A stretch of 23,469 nucleotides of DNA, from contig PWFL01000039.1 in NCBI GenBank assembly GCA_003553825.1, positions 1-23,469 of the forward strand. Direction: 5' to 3'. This DNA comes from Candidatus Iainarchaeum sp. Lineage in GTDB: Archaea; B1Sed10-29. The stretch's first letter is position 1, and every line of letters begins with the position of its first letter. This document shows positions 5,233 to 12,768 of the stretch, in pieces. The translations under genes and the position numbers were made by a program. Below the pieces are notes generated by a model. It saw only the letters and a list, made by a program, of their open reading frames with translations, ran no database searches and had not been told where the DNA came from.

Positions 5233-5845
5233 CTTTTACCTGTTTTATCCTTTTCTTTATCTCTTCCACGGCTTCACTGGGTCTTTTGTTGGTCGTGTCT
5301 ATAACGTAATCGTATTTTTCCCGGTCTTCCAGGTAGTTGTATTCGTATATCTTTTCCCAGTGTTGTTTTTCTTTTTTCTCTCTTTTCTTTATTTTTTCGA
5401 TCTGTTTTTTTAGTTTTTTTTGGCTCAGTTCTTTTTCTTCGTCTTTTTGTGCTTTTTCTTCATCTACTTTTTCTGCGTATTTCTTTCTACCCAGTTTTTT
5501 CCTCATAAGGATTCTCTTTGCTCTTTCTTTTATATCTGCTGTTAGTAAGATTTTTAGATCTGCGTTTGGGATGTGGTGTGCGCTTAGTTTTCCGTTTATC
5601 ACTATGTTTTCTTTTTCTTTTGCTATTTTTTTCTGTTTTTGATCCAGTTCTTTGTGAAATTCTTTGAGTTTTTCAGGGTTTTTTTCTTGTTGTTCCCAGA
5701 GTTGATCTGGTTCGAGTTCTTTTTCTTTTGCTAGTTTTTTGTAGATTTCTCCGACTTTTATTACTTCGTAGTTTAGTTCTTTTCCTAGCATATCTGCTGC
5801 TGTTGTGTCTCCTGCGCCTGGATTTCCAGAAATAGTTATTATCAT
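5225..5845 (-). CDS. cmk: Cytidylate kinase, archaeal type
   Basis: Phosphorylates CMP/dCMP to the diphosphate. The 206-aa protein opens with a P-loop-like GNPGAGDTT at residues 7-15. Archaeal Cmk proteins generally have Thr instead of the Walker A Lys; here the position is Asp13, which is unusual. NADLKILLTADIKERAKRI and DYVIDTTNK near the C-terminus match the kinase fold. Residues about 115-175 are a long Lys/Glu-rich helix, probably the enlarged LID/NMP region. The start is 2 nt after the EMC3-like gene. The SecY-Adk-DUF106-Cmk-Cbf5 order is typical of archaea, minus eL34 and eL14. Confidence 0.9.
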   Translation of the reverse strand: MIITISGNPGAGDTTAADMLGKELNYEVIKVGEIYKKLAKEKELEPDQLWEQQEKNPEKLKEFHKELDQKQKKIAKEKENIVINGKLSAHHIPNADLKILLTADIKERAKRILMRKKLGRKKYAEKVDEEKAQKDEEKELSQKKLKKQIEKIKKREKKEKQHWEKIYEYNYLEDREKYDYVIDTTNKRPSEAVEEIKKRIKQVKDE

Positions 5846-5847
5846 CT

Positions 5848-6270
5848 TTATTCTTTGTTTTTCTTCTTTTTCTTTCTATGAGTTTTGTATATGCCTTCTA
5901 GTATCAGGCTCACGGATATTGAGATTAGTATGTACCACCATATCCAGGTTAGTCCTATGTTTAGTACTGGTAGGTGTGCTACTACTCCTGCTTCTGCGTA
6001 TCTTCTTCTTAGCCAGATTATTACTAGGAAGATTGGCACCATGGTGATTAGCATTGGCTTGAAGTTGTGTTTCATCATTTCTTTGGAGAGTGACATCATT
6101 TCTTTTTGTGTGCCTTTGTCCTCGGGATCTTCCTTTGATTGTTTTTTCAGTTCGTTCATTCTTTCTTTTATTTTATCCACTTTGTCCTGGTTTGTCATGA
6201 GTTTTTGTATTGTCGTGGATAGAGATGATACGGCTATTGCGATTATTGCTATTGTTATTTGTGGATCCAT
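5848..6270 (-). CDS. EMC3/TMCO1-like membrane insertase (DUF106, Oxa1 superfamily)
   Basis: Archaeal homologues of this family belong to the Oxa1/YidC/EMC3/TMCO1 insertase superfamily and are thought to help SecYEG insert membrane proteins. The 140-aa protein has three membrane segments (about residues 4-20, 72-87 and 104-125). Between the first two is a charged coiled-coil (residues 28-66) with NELKKQSKEDPEDKGTQKE, characteristic of the family. The C-terminus is poly-Lys, consistent with a ribosome-facing tail. The start follows GGAGATAAA. The link to adk and secY agrees with the role. Recognition is from topology, motif and context. Confidence 0.88.
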   Translation of the reverse strand: MDPQITIAIIAIAVSSLSTTIQKLMTNQDKVDKIKERMNELKKQSKEDPEDKGTQKEMMSLSKEMMKHNFKPMLITMVPIFLVIIWLRRRYAEAGVVAHLPVLNIGLTWIWWYILISISVSLILEGIYKTHRKKKKKNKE

Positions 6271-6279
6271 TTTATCTCC

Positions 6280-6837
6280 TTATTTTTCGTTATTTTTTAT
6301 GGTTTTCACGAGCTTTTCAGCTGCTTCTTCGGCTTTGTTTGGCTTGTTTTTGATTATTTGTATTGGTGAGCTTGTTATTGTTGATACGGTTGCTGCGTAG
6401 TATCTGTTTATTTCTTGGTGTTGTTTTGGTGGTAGCTGGAAGTCGTCTCTTTTTCTTGTTTTGTCTTTTTTTCTTCTCTTCTTTATTTCTTCTGGTTCTC
6501 CTTCTATTAGTATTATTCGGTCCAGGTTTGTTTTTTCTATTGCCCATTTTGGCATTCCCGGTACTATTCCTTTTGGTGTTTCCACTGCCAGGTGCGTGTC
6601 CACCAGTAGGTTTTCTTTTTGTTTTATTTTCTTCATGGTTTTTCTTTGCAGTTCCTTGATTTTTTCTGGACTTAGTTTTCTTATCTGGTCTCTGTTTTCC
6701 GCTATCCTTTGTTTTTTCGCTGTTTCGAGCATCTTTGTCCCGAACTTTATGGTTTCATAATTGGGTAGTTTTTTCTTTGCTTTTTCCAGGACCGTGGTTT
6801 TTCCCCCTCCTGGTACGCCTACTATTATTGTTTTCAT
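6280..6837 (-). CDS. adkA: Adenylate kinase, archaeal AdkA type
   Basis: Interconverts ATP+AMP and 2 ADP. The 185-aa protein has the P-loop GVPGGGKTT at residues 7-15 with Lys13, and the archaeal Adk blocks LLVDTHLAVETPKGIVPGMP (Asp/His/Thr of the AMP site) and RRKKDKTRKRDDF (LID region). Length is close to the archaeal norm of about 190. The start ATG is preceded by GGTGAAAAA. The 61-nt gap after secY contains nothing clear beyond the Shine-Dalgarno. Confidence 0.95.
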   Translation of the reverse strand: MKTIIVGVPGGGKTTVLEKAKKKLPNYETIKFGTKMLETAKKQRIAENRDQIRKLSPEKIKELQRKTMKKIKQKENLLVDTHLAVETPKGIVPGMPKWAIEKTNLDRIILIEGEPEEIKKRRKKDKTRKRDDFQLPPKQHQEINRYYAATVSTITSSPIQIIKNKPNKAEEAAEKLVKTIKNNEK

Positions 6838-6898
6838 TTTTTCACCTTTGGAAAGGGGCTGTCTTGGGTGAGCCGTGAGTTTAACTGTATTTAAGTCG

Positions 6899-8281
6899 CT
6901 ATGTTGGTAGTTGGCTTGGATCTATTCCTGGTATGTCTTTGAATGCTTCTTCGCTTGCCAGTGATTCGTACATTTGGTATAGGATTCCTACTAGTAGGAG
7001 TATTCCTGTTCCTGTTCCTACTGCTCCTGTTAGATCGGCTAGTACTGCTAGTATGGCTACTGCTGCTGATGATATAACTATTAGTGGTGGTATGTATCTG
7101 TCCAGAACTCTTTTTATAACTCTTTTGTCTCTTCGGAATCCGGGTACATGTAGACCTATTCCTTTCAATTGATCCGCTACGTCCGCGCTGGTCATGTTGC
7201 TCATCTTGGCCCAGAATTTTCCGAATATTATTGCGCCGAGTATCATTCCTCCGGTATAGAATATTATCTGGAATATTACTCTCGGGTTTCTAATGGTTGA
7301 TCTAACGTCTTCAGGTGTTCCCAGGGCTCCGTGTGGGGCCTGCAGGTAATAGGCTACTCCTGATACTGGTTCGTTTTCGTGGAATTCTCCGAGTAGTGGG
7401 GTTCCCATTCTATCCATTGCTATTCCCCATAGTTGTATGTTCGCGAATAGTGCTGATACGAAGATTACTGGTATTACTGATAGGTACATGAATTTTAACG
7501 GGTATTTTGTTCCTCTTCCTCTCATTCGGCTCGAGGTTAGTGGTATCTCTACTTTCATGGTCTGTATGTAGACTACGATTAGGAATATGATTGCTGTGAA
7601 TAATAGGGGGAATATTGCTGTGGTTGGTATGTCTCCCATTATTGTTCCTCTCATTATTTGTGGTATGAGTCCTATGAATTCATCGGTTCCTGGGATTGTT
7701 GCCCAGCTAAGGCTTCTCCACATTATTGTTGATGATACTCCTGCTACAATGAATAGTCCTACTCCTGAACCTATTCCGTACTTGGATACTACTTCGTCCA
7801 GGAATATTATGATTATTCCTCCTATGGCTAGCTGTAGTATTAATACTCCTGCGGTTAGAGTGCCTCCTAGTGGTGGTATAAATCCGCTTATTACGTATAC
7901 GCTTGATTCGAAGAAACAGAATGCTATTGCAAGTAGTTTCTGCGTTCCTTGGAAGACTGATTTCTGCGCTGGATCACTCATATCCATTTGTATTATGTCT
8001 GCTCCTACGAGCAGTTGTAATATAATGGATGACATTACGATTGGACCGATTCCTAGTGAGGCTAGTGTTCCTATTCTTGATGCTGTTATTTGCTGTAGGC
8101 TTTGTAGGAATTCTCCTTGTTCTCCTACTGCTGTTCCTATTGGAGTCATTACTCCTAGTACTAGAAATATTGTTAGAGCTAACCCGGTCCACATTAGTCT
8201 TTTCTTTAGTTTTGGCGTGATGTCTGGCTCTTTTACTTCGGGAAGAAGTTCTATTAGGGGTTGTAGTTTTTGTAGGTTCAC
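6899..8281 (-). CDS. secY: Preprotein translocase subunit SecY
   Basis: Channel-forming subunit of the Sec translocon. The 460-aa protein has the archaeal N-terminus (LLPEVKEPDITPKLKKRLMWTGLAL) and ten predicted transmembrane helices. The helix-2 region GIGPIVMSSIILQLLVG is diagnostic. PLTSSRMRGRGTKYPLKFMYLS lies in the cytosolic loop before helix 7, and GFRRDKRVIKRVLDRYIPPL in the loop before helix 9; both loops contact ribosomes. The start is a GTG at 8279-8281 with AGGTGA 9 nt upstream. It follows L15, as in nearly all archaea. Confidence 0.97.
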   Translation of the reverse strand: MNLQKLQPLIELLPEVKEPDITPKLKKRLMWTGLALTIFLVLGVMTPIGTAVGEQGEFLQSLQQITASRIGTLASLGIGPIVMSSIILQLLVGADIIQMDMSDPAQKSVFQGTQKLLAIAFCFFESSVYVISGFIPPLGGTLTAGVLILQLAIGGIIIIFLDEVVSKYGIGSGVGLFIVAGVSSTIMWRSLSWATIPGTDEFIGLIPQIMRGTIMGDIPTTAIFPLLFTAIIFLIVVYIQTMKVEIPLTSSRMRGRGTKYPLKFMYLSVIPVIFVSALFANIQLWGIAMDRMGTPLLGEFHENEPVSGVAYYLQAPHGALGTPEDVRSTIRNPRVIFQIIFYTGGMILGAIIFGKFWAKMSNMTSADVADQLKGIGLHVPGFRRDKRVIKRVLDRYIPPLIVISSAAVAILAVLADLTGAVGTGTGILLLVGILYQMYESLASEEAFKDIPGIDPSQLPT

Positions 8282-8332
8282 TTTATTTTTTCACCTATAT
8301 GATTTGTTTATCTTTGTGATCGGTTGTTTATT

Positions 8333-8737
8333 TTAATTCTCGTTTTCTTCTTCGTTTATTCTAATTGCTTCTCCACCTTTTTCCTCTATTTTTCTTTCCG
8401 CTGAGTTTGAGAAGTTTTGAGCTTTTACTGTGATTGGTTTTTTCAGATTTCCTCCGCCCAGGACTTTTTGATATCCTTTTTCCTCCAGATTGATTTCTTC
8501 TGTGTCTTCCGTGATCATTTCGTTTATGTCTCTTAGGTTTATTCCTTTTTGTTCTTTTCCGTGTCTTGTGAATCCTTTTCTTTTTGGTACGCCTTGTTTT
8601 TTTACTAGGTGCATGTAGTTCCTTCCGCCTTTTCTGGATGCTGTTCCTTTTCTACTTCCTTTTCCTCTTCCTTTTTTGGTGTTCCCTCGTCCGTGTGTTC
8701 TGCTTCCTCTTTTTTTCTTCTTTTTCTTCTTTGCCAT
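8333..8737 (-). CDS. rpl15: 50S ribosomal protein uL15
   Basis: Late-assembly large-subunit protein binding 23S rRNA. It is 134 aa from the ATG at 8737; the poly-Lys start leads into RGSRTHGRGNTKKGRGKGSRKG, the glycine/arginine-rich tail typical of uL15. The C-terminal half has the fold's KITVKAQNFS-like segment (ITVKAQNFSNSAERKIEEKGG). An in-frame GTG 9 nt upstream is part of the ribosome-binding site GGTGAACAAA and should not be taken as the start. Confidence 0.95.
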   Translation of the reverse strand: MAKKKKKKKRGSRTHGRGNTKKGRGKGSRKGTASRKGGRNYMHLVKKQGVPKRKGFTRHGKEQKGINLRDINEMITEDTEEINLEEKGYQKVLGGGNLKKPITVKAQNFSNSAERKIEEKGGEAIRINEEENEN

Positions 8738-8749
8738 TTTGTTCACCTT

Positions 8750-9133
8750 TTAGATCATTTTTTTGATTAGTTGGTTTATGTCTTCTCCTCTGTATCCTAG
8801 TTCTCCGCCTTTGCTGCATGGTTGTTTTTTTGATCCTTTGTATCCTCCTTTAGGTGGGTGTAGTTTGAATACTTTATCTATTCCTTCTTCTTTTATTTTT
8901 TCCATGTCTTCGGGTTTTTCTTTCTCTTTTTTCTCGATTAGTTCTTCCAGAGTTTCTTGATTTATCTCTCCCCATGTTATGTATCCTTCTACTTTTTCTA
9001 GCATTCCTTTGTGGCTTTTTTCTTCTGGTAGGATTCTGCAGTTATGAACGTTTTTTAGTTTGAGCATTTTTAGGGTGTCTTCTATTTTTTTATTTGTTTT
9101 TACTCTTCCTCTTAGTCTGATTGCTGCTATCAT
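8750..9133 (-). CDS. rpl30: 50S ribosomal protein uL30
   Basis: Large-subunit protein. It starts with IAAIRLRGRVKTNKKIEDTLKMLKL, the archaeal/eukaryal L7/L30 signature. The C-terminal half contains FKLHPPKGGYKGSKKQ and the GGELGYRG end typical of archaeal uL30. It is 127 aa from the ATG at 9133, shorter than the roughly 150 aa usual in archaea. Ribosome-binding site GGTGAACAAA; the GTG in it is in frame but is not the likely start. Confidence 0.96.
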   Translation of the reverse strand: MIAAIRLRGRVKTNKKIEDTLKMLKLKNVHNCRILPEEKSHKGMLEKVEGYITWGEINQETLEELIEKKEKEKPEDMEKIKEEGIDKVFKLHPPKGGYKGSKKQPCSKGGELGYRGEDINQLIKKMI

Positions 9134-9145
9134 TTTGTTCACCTT

Positions 9146-9754
9146 TTATTCTTTTTCCCTGTGTCTTATTTGTCTTGTTTGTTGCAGGGCTTTGAGCGTG
9201 GCTTTTGCGTAGTTTTTATTTGTTCTTGTTGTTCCTTTGGTCTTTGTCCATACATCTTTTATTCCTGCGAGTTTGAGTATTTTTTTAGCGGTTTCTCCCG
9301 CTACTATTCCTGTTCCTTTTGGTGCTGGCTTTATTTCTATTTCCACTGATCCTTCTTTTCCGGTTACTGTGAGGGGTATTGAGTGGTTTTCTCCGCATCC
9401 ACATTCCCATGATCCGCATCCTCTTTTTATTGATTTCATGTTTTTCTTCGCGTTTTCCACTGCTTTTTCTATTGTTGGTCCGAATTCGTTTCCTTTTTCT
9501 TCTCCTATTGCTACGTGTCCGTTTTTGTCTCCTACTGCAACTGTTATGTTTAGTGAGAATTTTCTTCCTGAGTCCGTGACCCTTGCTACTCTCATCACGT
9601 CTATTGTTTCGTCTTCTAGCTTTTTGAGTAGCTCTTCTGTGATTTGGTACTCCAGTATTGGTTTTCCTTTTTTGTAGATCTGTTCGAAGCTGGTTATTTC
9701 TCCATTCTTAACTTTTCTTCCTATCTTTGTTTTTGGTTCCCAGTTTTTTGTCAT
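9146..9754 (-). CDS. rps5: 30S ribosomal protein uS5
   Basis: Small-subunit protein at the mRNA entry channel, important for decoding accuracy. It is 202 aa from the ATG at 9754. The N-terminal WEPKTKIGRKVKNGEITSFE is typical of archaea; the double-stranded-RNA-binding-like domain has RKFSLNITVAVGDKNGHVAIG, and the second domain has APKGTGIVAGETAKKILKLAGI. Cysteines in CGSWECGC are a feature also found in archaeal/eukaryal uS5. Another in-frame ATG at 9763 lies within the GAGATGATT binding site. Confidence 0.97.
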   Translation of the reverse strand: MTKNWEPKTKIGRKVKNGEITSFEQIYKKGKPILEYQITEELLKKLEDETIDVMRVARVTDSGRKFSLNITVAVGDKNGHVAIGEEKGNEFGPTIEKAVENAKKNMKSIKRGCGSWECGCGENHSIPLTVTGKEGSVEIEIKPAPKGTGIVAGETAKKILKLAGIKDVWTKTKGTTRTNKNYAKATLKALQQTRQIRHREKE

Positions 9755-9776
9755 TTTAATCATCTCTTTTTTGAGT

Positions 9777-10283
9777 TTATTCTTCCTTTATTTCCTCAGC
9801 TATTTTTTCCACTTTGAGTTCTTCTCCTCTGTGTTCTTCTATGTGTTCTCCTTTTATTCTTTTATCTTTTGGTAGTGCTTCTTTTCCGTGAGGTATATCT
9901 AAACCTGATTCTAGTGCTCCTTTTAACACTGCAAACACCTTGCTTTCTTTTATAGGGGTGTTTTGCCCTATGTCCAGCACTGCTTCCTTCACACTTTTTT
10001 CTTGTGCTCTTTTACCTATTAATATGCCTGTTAGATAAGCTGCTGGTGTGTTTGAGCAGTTTCCTTCGTATCCGTATTTTTCAAGTTCTCTTGATATTGC
10101 TTGTGTGATTGTTTTGTCTCCTTCTGGATTGTATTCGATTATCTGAGCTATGATTGTGTTGTTTTGTATTCTTACGACTAGTCTTTTCTTTCCTGATTTG
10201 ATTAATTTGATTCTTTTTCTGTAATCTGTTTTTCCTTCTCTTCTTCTTCGTCTTGGAACTCTGTATGTTTTTCCTTTTGCCAT
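9777..10283 (-). CDS. rpl18: 50S ribosomal protein uL18
   Basis: 5S rRNA-binding large-subunit protein. The 168-aa sequence begins KGKTYRVPRRRRREGKTDYRKR, the archaeal/eukaryal L5e/L18 N-terminus, followed by the typical LVVRIQNNTIIAQIIEY and a middle AAYLTGILIGKRA segment (about residues 82-94). DIPHGKEALPKDKRIKGEH near the end matches archaeal uL18. The start follows GGAGATAAAG. It sits between L19e and S5 in the conserved spc-like order. Confidence 0.96.
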   Translation of the reverse strand: MAKGKTYRVPRRRRREGKTDYRKRIKLIKSGKKRLVVRIQNNTIIAQIIEYNPEGDKTITQAISRELEKYGYEGNCSNTPAAYLTGILIGKRAQEKSVKEAVLDIGQNTPIKESKVFAVLKGALESGLDIPHGKEALPKDKRIKGEHIEEHRGEELKVEKIAEEIKEE

Positions 10284-10296
10284 CTTTATCTCCTTT

Positions 10297-10734
10297 TTAT
10301 TCTTTTTTAAGATCGTTTTGTTTTATGTAGTTCATTAGTTGTTTTTTGCTTTTGAATGTGTTTCCTTTGATTTTTTTGTACAGGTCTTGGTACGCTCCTT
10401 GTTTTAGCTGTGGCTTGATCTTTTTTAGTTTTTTTCTCTGTGCTCTTACTTTTTCCACCCATTCATCCTTTGATTTTGATCTTGCTCCTTTTGCTCCTTT
10501 TCTCTTGCCTTTTCCTTTTCTTTTTCCTTCTTTTTTCTGCTGTTTTTTCTTTCTGGCTCTGCCTCTGCTTGTTCCTTTTTTTGGTTTTTTAACTATTGCT
10601 CCTTGTTGTATTTTTTCTTTCACGTCTTGTCTTGTCATTATTTCTCTTGCTTCTTCAGGGTGGGCTATTTTGATTCTTTTTTCCCCTATATTCATTACTT
10701 TTGATGCCAGTGATTTTACCTTGTCGAGTTTCAT
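10297..10734 (-). CDS. rpl19e: 50S ribosomal protein eL19
   Basis: Archaeal/eukaryal large-subunit protein that forms inter-subunit bridges. It is 145 aa from the ATG at 10734. The N-terminal globular part (LASKVMNIGEKRIKIA, the IMTRQDVKEKIQQGAIV block) is followed by the very basic TSRGRARKKKQQKKEGKRKG helix and a C-terminal long helix with YQDLYKKIKGNTFKSKKQL. The length is typical. The upstream in-frame GTG is within the binding site GTGATCAAA. No anomaly was seen. Confidence 0.96.
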   Translation of the reverse strand: MKLDKVKSLASKVMNIGEKRIKIAHPEEAREIMTRQDVKEKIQQGAIVKKPKKGTSRGRARKKKQQKKEGKRKGKGKRKGAKGARSKSKDEWVEKVRAQRKKLKKIKPQLKQGAYQDLYKKIKGNTFKSKKQLMNYIKQNDLKKE

Positions 10735-10745
10735 TTTGATCACTT

Positions 10746-11108
10746 TTATTTATTGATTATTTTGAGGTTTTTTGATTCTGCTTTTTCTATTATCTTTTCT
10801 CTTTTTCTCTTTCCCACGTTTCCGGCTATTCTAACTGCGTGTTTTTCCGGGTTCAGTTCTTCCAGTTCTTTCGGGTTGTGTATTAGCTTGTCTTCGTAGC
10901 CCGTGGGGGGTAGTCCTCTTATTTCTTTTGGTTGTCTGTATCCTATGTTTGGTTTTTTAGGTGCTTCTCTTTTTCCTTTTCTCTGTTTGGAGTGTGTTCC
11001 TCTTGGTTTTCTCCAGTTATCTTTTAGTTTTGTGTACCTGGTTCTTTGTCTTCTGAAGCTTGGTTTTTTCCTTTTTTTCCGTGTCACGTTTTTGTTTTCT
11101 TCGGTCAT
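10746..11108 (-). CDS. rpl32e: 50S ribosomal protein eL32
   Basis: Archaeal/eukaryal large-subunit protein. The 120-aa protein has the diagnostic FRRQRTRYTKLKDNWRKPRG followed by NIGYRQPKEIRGLPPTGYED and the C-terminal HAVRIAGNVGKRKREKIIEKA. The start ATG follows GGTGTGAAAA. It lies 12 nt after L6 and 11 nt before L19e, the standard archaeal order. Confidence 0.96.
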   Translation of the reverse strand: MTEENKNVTRKKRKKPSFRRQRTRYTKLKDNWRKPRGTHSKQRKGKREAPKKPNIGYRQPKEIRGLPPTGYEDKLIHNPKELEELNPEKHAVRIAGNVGKRKREKIIEKAESKNLKIINK

Positions 11109-11120
11109 TTTTCACACCTT

Positions 11121-11648
11121 TTAGTTGCTTGGTTTTTTCTCGATGTATATTCCGTCTTCGAATACTCTTGGGTCTTTGTTCTTTAACCAGGTTGCTTGTT
11201 CCAGGTTTGCTGCTGTTTGTCCTGCTTTTTGCTTGTCTTTTCCTTTCACAGTGATTTCTTCTCCTTTTATTTCGACTTCTGTGTCTCCTTTTATGTCAAC
11301 GTATCTTGGTTTTTGTTCTCCTGAGAAGTTCTCTATCTTGATTTTGTCTCCTTCTTTTTTAACTCTCATTGGGAAGTGTTTGTAGATTATTCTGAGTTTG
11401 TATTCGTGTCCTTCTTGTAGTCCTTTTATCATGTTCTGGATTTCTCCTTTTATTGTGCCTGTCATTGCTCTTTCGTGTTTTTTAACTGGTTCCGGTGCTT
11501 TGATCGTGATTTTTTTTCCTTCTTTTTCGAGCTCTATTTTTCCCAGGTCGAATTCTTTTTCGAGTTTGCCCCCGTTTTTTGTTGCTTTTACTCTGTTTTC
11601 GGAGATCTCTATATTGATTTCTTCCGGTATCTCTATTTTTTCCTGCAT
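11121..11648 (-). CDS. rpl6: 50S ribosomal protein uL6
   Basis: Large-subunit protein near the factor-binding stalk base. It is 175 aa from the ATG at 11648. Two repeated beta-rich domains are visible: the N-terminal IEIPEEINIEISENRVKATK, and the second with YKHFPMRVKKEGDKIKIENF (about residue 93 onward) and the KDPRVFEDGIYIEKKP C-terminus shared by archaeal L6/L9e. An in-frame longer reading to 11984 exists, but its extra part is a shadow of rps8. Ribosome-binding site GTGATCAAA. Confidence 0.96.
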   Translation of the reverse strand: MQEKIEIPEEINIEISENRVKATKNGGKLEKEFDLGKIELEKEGKKITIKAPEPVKKHERAMTGTIKGEIQNMIKGLQEGHEYKLRIIYKHFPMRVKKEGDKIKIENFSGEQKPRYVDIKGDTEVEIKGEEITVKGKDKQKAGQTAANLEQATWLKNKDPRVFEDGIYIEKKPSN

Positions 11649-11662
11649 TTTGATCACTCTTT

Positions 11663-12046
11663 TTAGTATACGTATGCTATTGTTCTTCCTCCGGTTTCTC
11701 TTTCTTCCGCTTCTTCCGCTGTCATAAGGCCTTTTGGTGTTGTTACTATGAGGTTTCCGAATCCTTCGGCTGGTAGGTATCTTTTTTTCCAGTCTGCGTA
11801 TTCGTTTTTCTTGACTGGATATCTTGGTTTGATTGCTTTGCAGTCGTTTATGTTTCCTTTTAGTTCTACTCTGTAGATTCCTGCTTTTCCATTGTCTATG
11901 AATTCGTATTCTCCTATGTAGTCCTTTTTCTGGAGTATTTTGAGTATGTTCCCGATTAGTTTTGACGCTGGCTTTATCGTGCATTCTTTTTTGCTCGCGT
12001 CTTCCGAGTTTTTGAGGTTTATCATTGCTTCTTCTAGCCTATCCAT
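11663..12046 (-). CDS. rps8: 30S ribosomal protein uS8
   Basis: Central-domain 16S rRNA-binding protein, and a known translational regulator in bacteria. It is 127 aa from the ATG at 12046. KLIGNILKILQKKDYIGEYEFIDNG matches the N-terminal domain, and the C-terminal LIVTTPKGLMTAEEA is the archaeal version of the RNA-binding motif, ending GRTIAYVY. The GTG at 12055 belongs to the binding site GTGATAAAA. Confidence 0.97.
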   Translation of the reverse strand: MDRLEEAMINLKNSEDASKKECTIKPASKLIGNILKILQKKDYIGEYEFIDNGKAGIYRVELKGNINDCKAIKPRYPVKKNEYADWKKRYLPAEGFGNLIVTTPKGLMTAEEAEERETGGRTIAYVY

Positions 12047-12067
12047 TTTTATCACTTTTTTGTTTTT

Positions 12068-12241
12068 TTATCCACAGAGTTTTTTGAATCCTAGTTCTTC
12101 TGCTTTTTCTCTGAAGCATTGTCTGCAGATTTGCAGCCCGTATTTTCTTATTACTCCATGTTTGTTTCCGCAGAATCTGCATACTCTTGGTTTTTCTCCT
12201 TTTCTGCTGTATGATTGTTTTTGTTCTTTTGGTTTTGACAT
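12068..12241 (-). CDS. rps14: 30S ribosomal protein uS14, zinc-binding type
   Basis: This 57-aa gene is too small for a length-filtered ORF search, but it is clearly real. Small-subunit head protein near the A-site. The zinc ribbon is CxxC at residues 21/24 (VCRFCGNKHG) and CxxC at 39/42 (QICRQCFRE), followed by the typical family end ELGFKKLCG. Starts with MSKPKEQKQSYSRKG. The start ATG at 12241 is preceded by AGGTGAAAAA, and the stop TAA is at 12068. It occupies the expected L5-S14-S8 slot. Confidence 0.97.
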   Translation of the reverse strand: MSKPKEQKQSYSRKGEKPRVCRFCGNKHGVIRKYGLQICRQCFREKAEELGFKKLCG

Positions 12242-12253
12242 TTTTTCACCTGT

Positions 12254-12763
12254 TTATTCTTTCACTTCTAATTCGTATTTGTCCGTGAGGTAGTTGATTG
12301 AGTCTTGTGGTGTGAGTCTGTGTTTTTCAGGTATTTTTTTCCGTTCTTTTTTTCTCTTTTGGGTTCTGTAGCCCCATTTTTTCATTGTTACGTTTACGTC
12401 CATTCCGTACATTCCTATGTCCGCGTCGTATTCTATTCCTGGTATGTCTATGTATTCTTCTATTCCGAAATTCAGATTTCCGTGTTCATCAAAGTTTTTT
12501 CTTTCGATTTGGTTTCCGACTGCTTCGAATGCTCTTTCAAGGAATTTCTCCGCTTCTTTGTTTCTTAGGGTTGTTTTCACTCCGAGTGCTTTTCCTTCTC
12601 GCACTCCCCATTGCGGGACTTTTGTTTTTCCTCTTGTTTTGACAGTATTTTTTCCCGTGATTCTTTCCAGGAGTTTTTGTGCCTTGTTAAGGTTTTCTCC
12701 TGAACTTCCTACTCCCATGTTCACTGTTACTTTTTCTACGTCTATTTTTTCTTTATCGGTCAT
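12254..12763 (-). CDS. rpl5: 50S ribosomal protein uL5
   Basis: 5S rRNA-binding central-protuberance protein. It is 169 aa from the ATG at 12763. IDVEKVTVNMGVGSSGENLNKA is the N-terminal family segment. The middle has FLERAFEAVGNQI and FGIEEYIDIPGIEYDADIGMYGMDV, which is diagnostic of archaeal L5/L11e. The in-frame GTG at 12772 lies within the ribosome-binding site GAGTGAGAAAA and is not the probable start. It lies 5 nt after rps4e and 12 nt before rps14. Confidence 0.97.
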   Translation of the reverse strand: MTDKEKIDVEKVTVNMGVGSSGENLNKAQKLLERITGKNTVKTRGKTKVPQWGVREGKALGVKTTLRNKEAEKFLERAFEAVGNQIERKNFDEHGNLNFGIEEYIDIPGIEYDADIGMYGMDVNVTMKKWGYRTQKRKKERKKIPEKHRLTPQDSINYLTDKYELEVKE

Positions 12764-12768
12764 TTTTC

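Noticed and set aside
6860..6876. A shared 13-mer CTTGGGTGAGCCG at about 6863 and 21969, considered as a repeat or regulatory site.
   Set aside because: Matches of this length are expected by chance in 23 kb of biased sequence; the contexts differ and no extended similarity follows.
7587..8336. A 249-codon plus-strand frame opposite secY.
   Set aside because: It is the antisense of secY, whose ten helices and motifs are clear; the antisense product has no motif and no promoter.
11649..11984. N-terminal extension of uL6 to 287 residues.
   Set aside because: The added part is an out-of-frame reading of rps8 with Arg/Ser-rich nonsense; the ATG at 11648 has the standard binding site.
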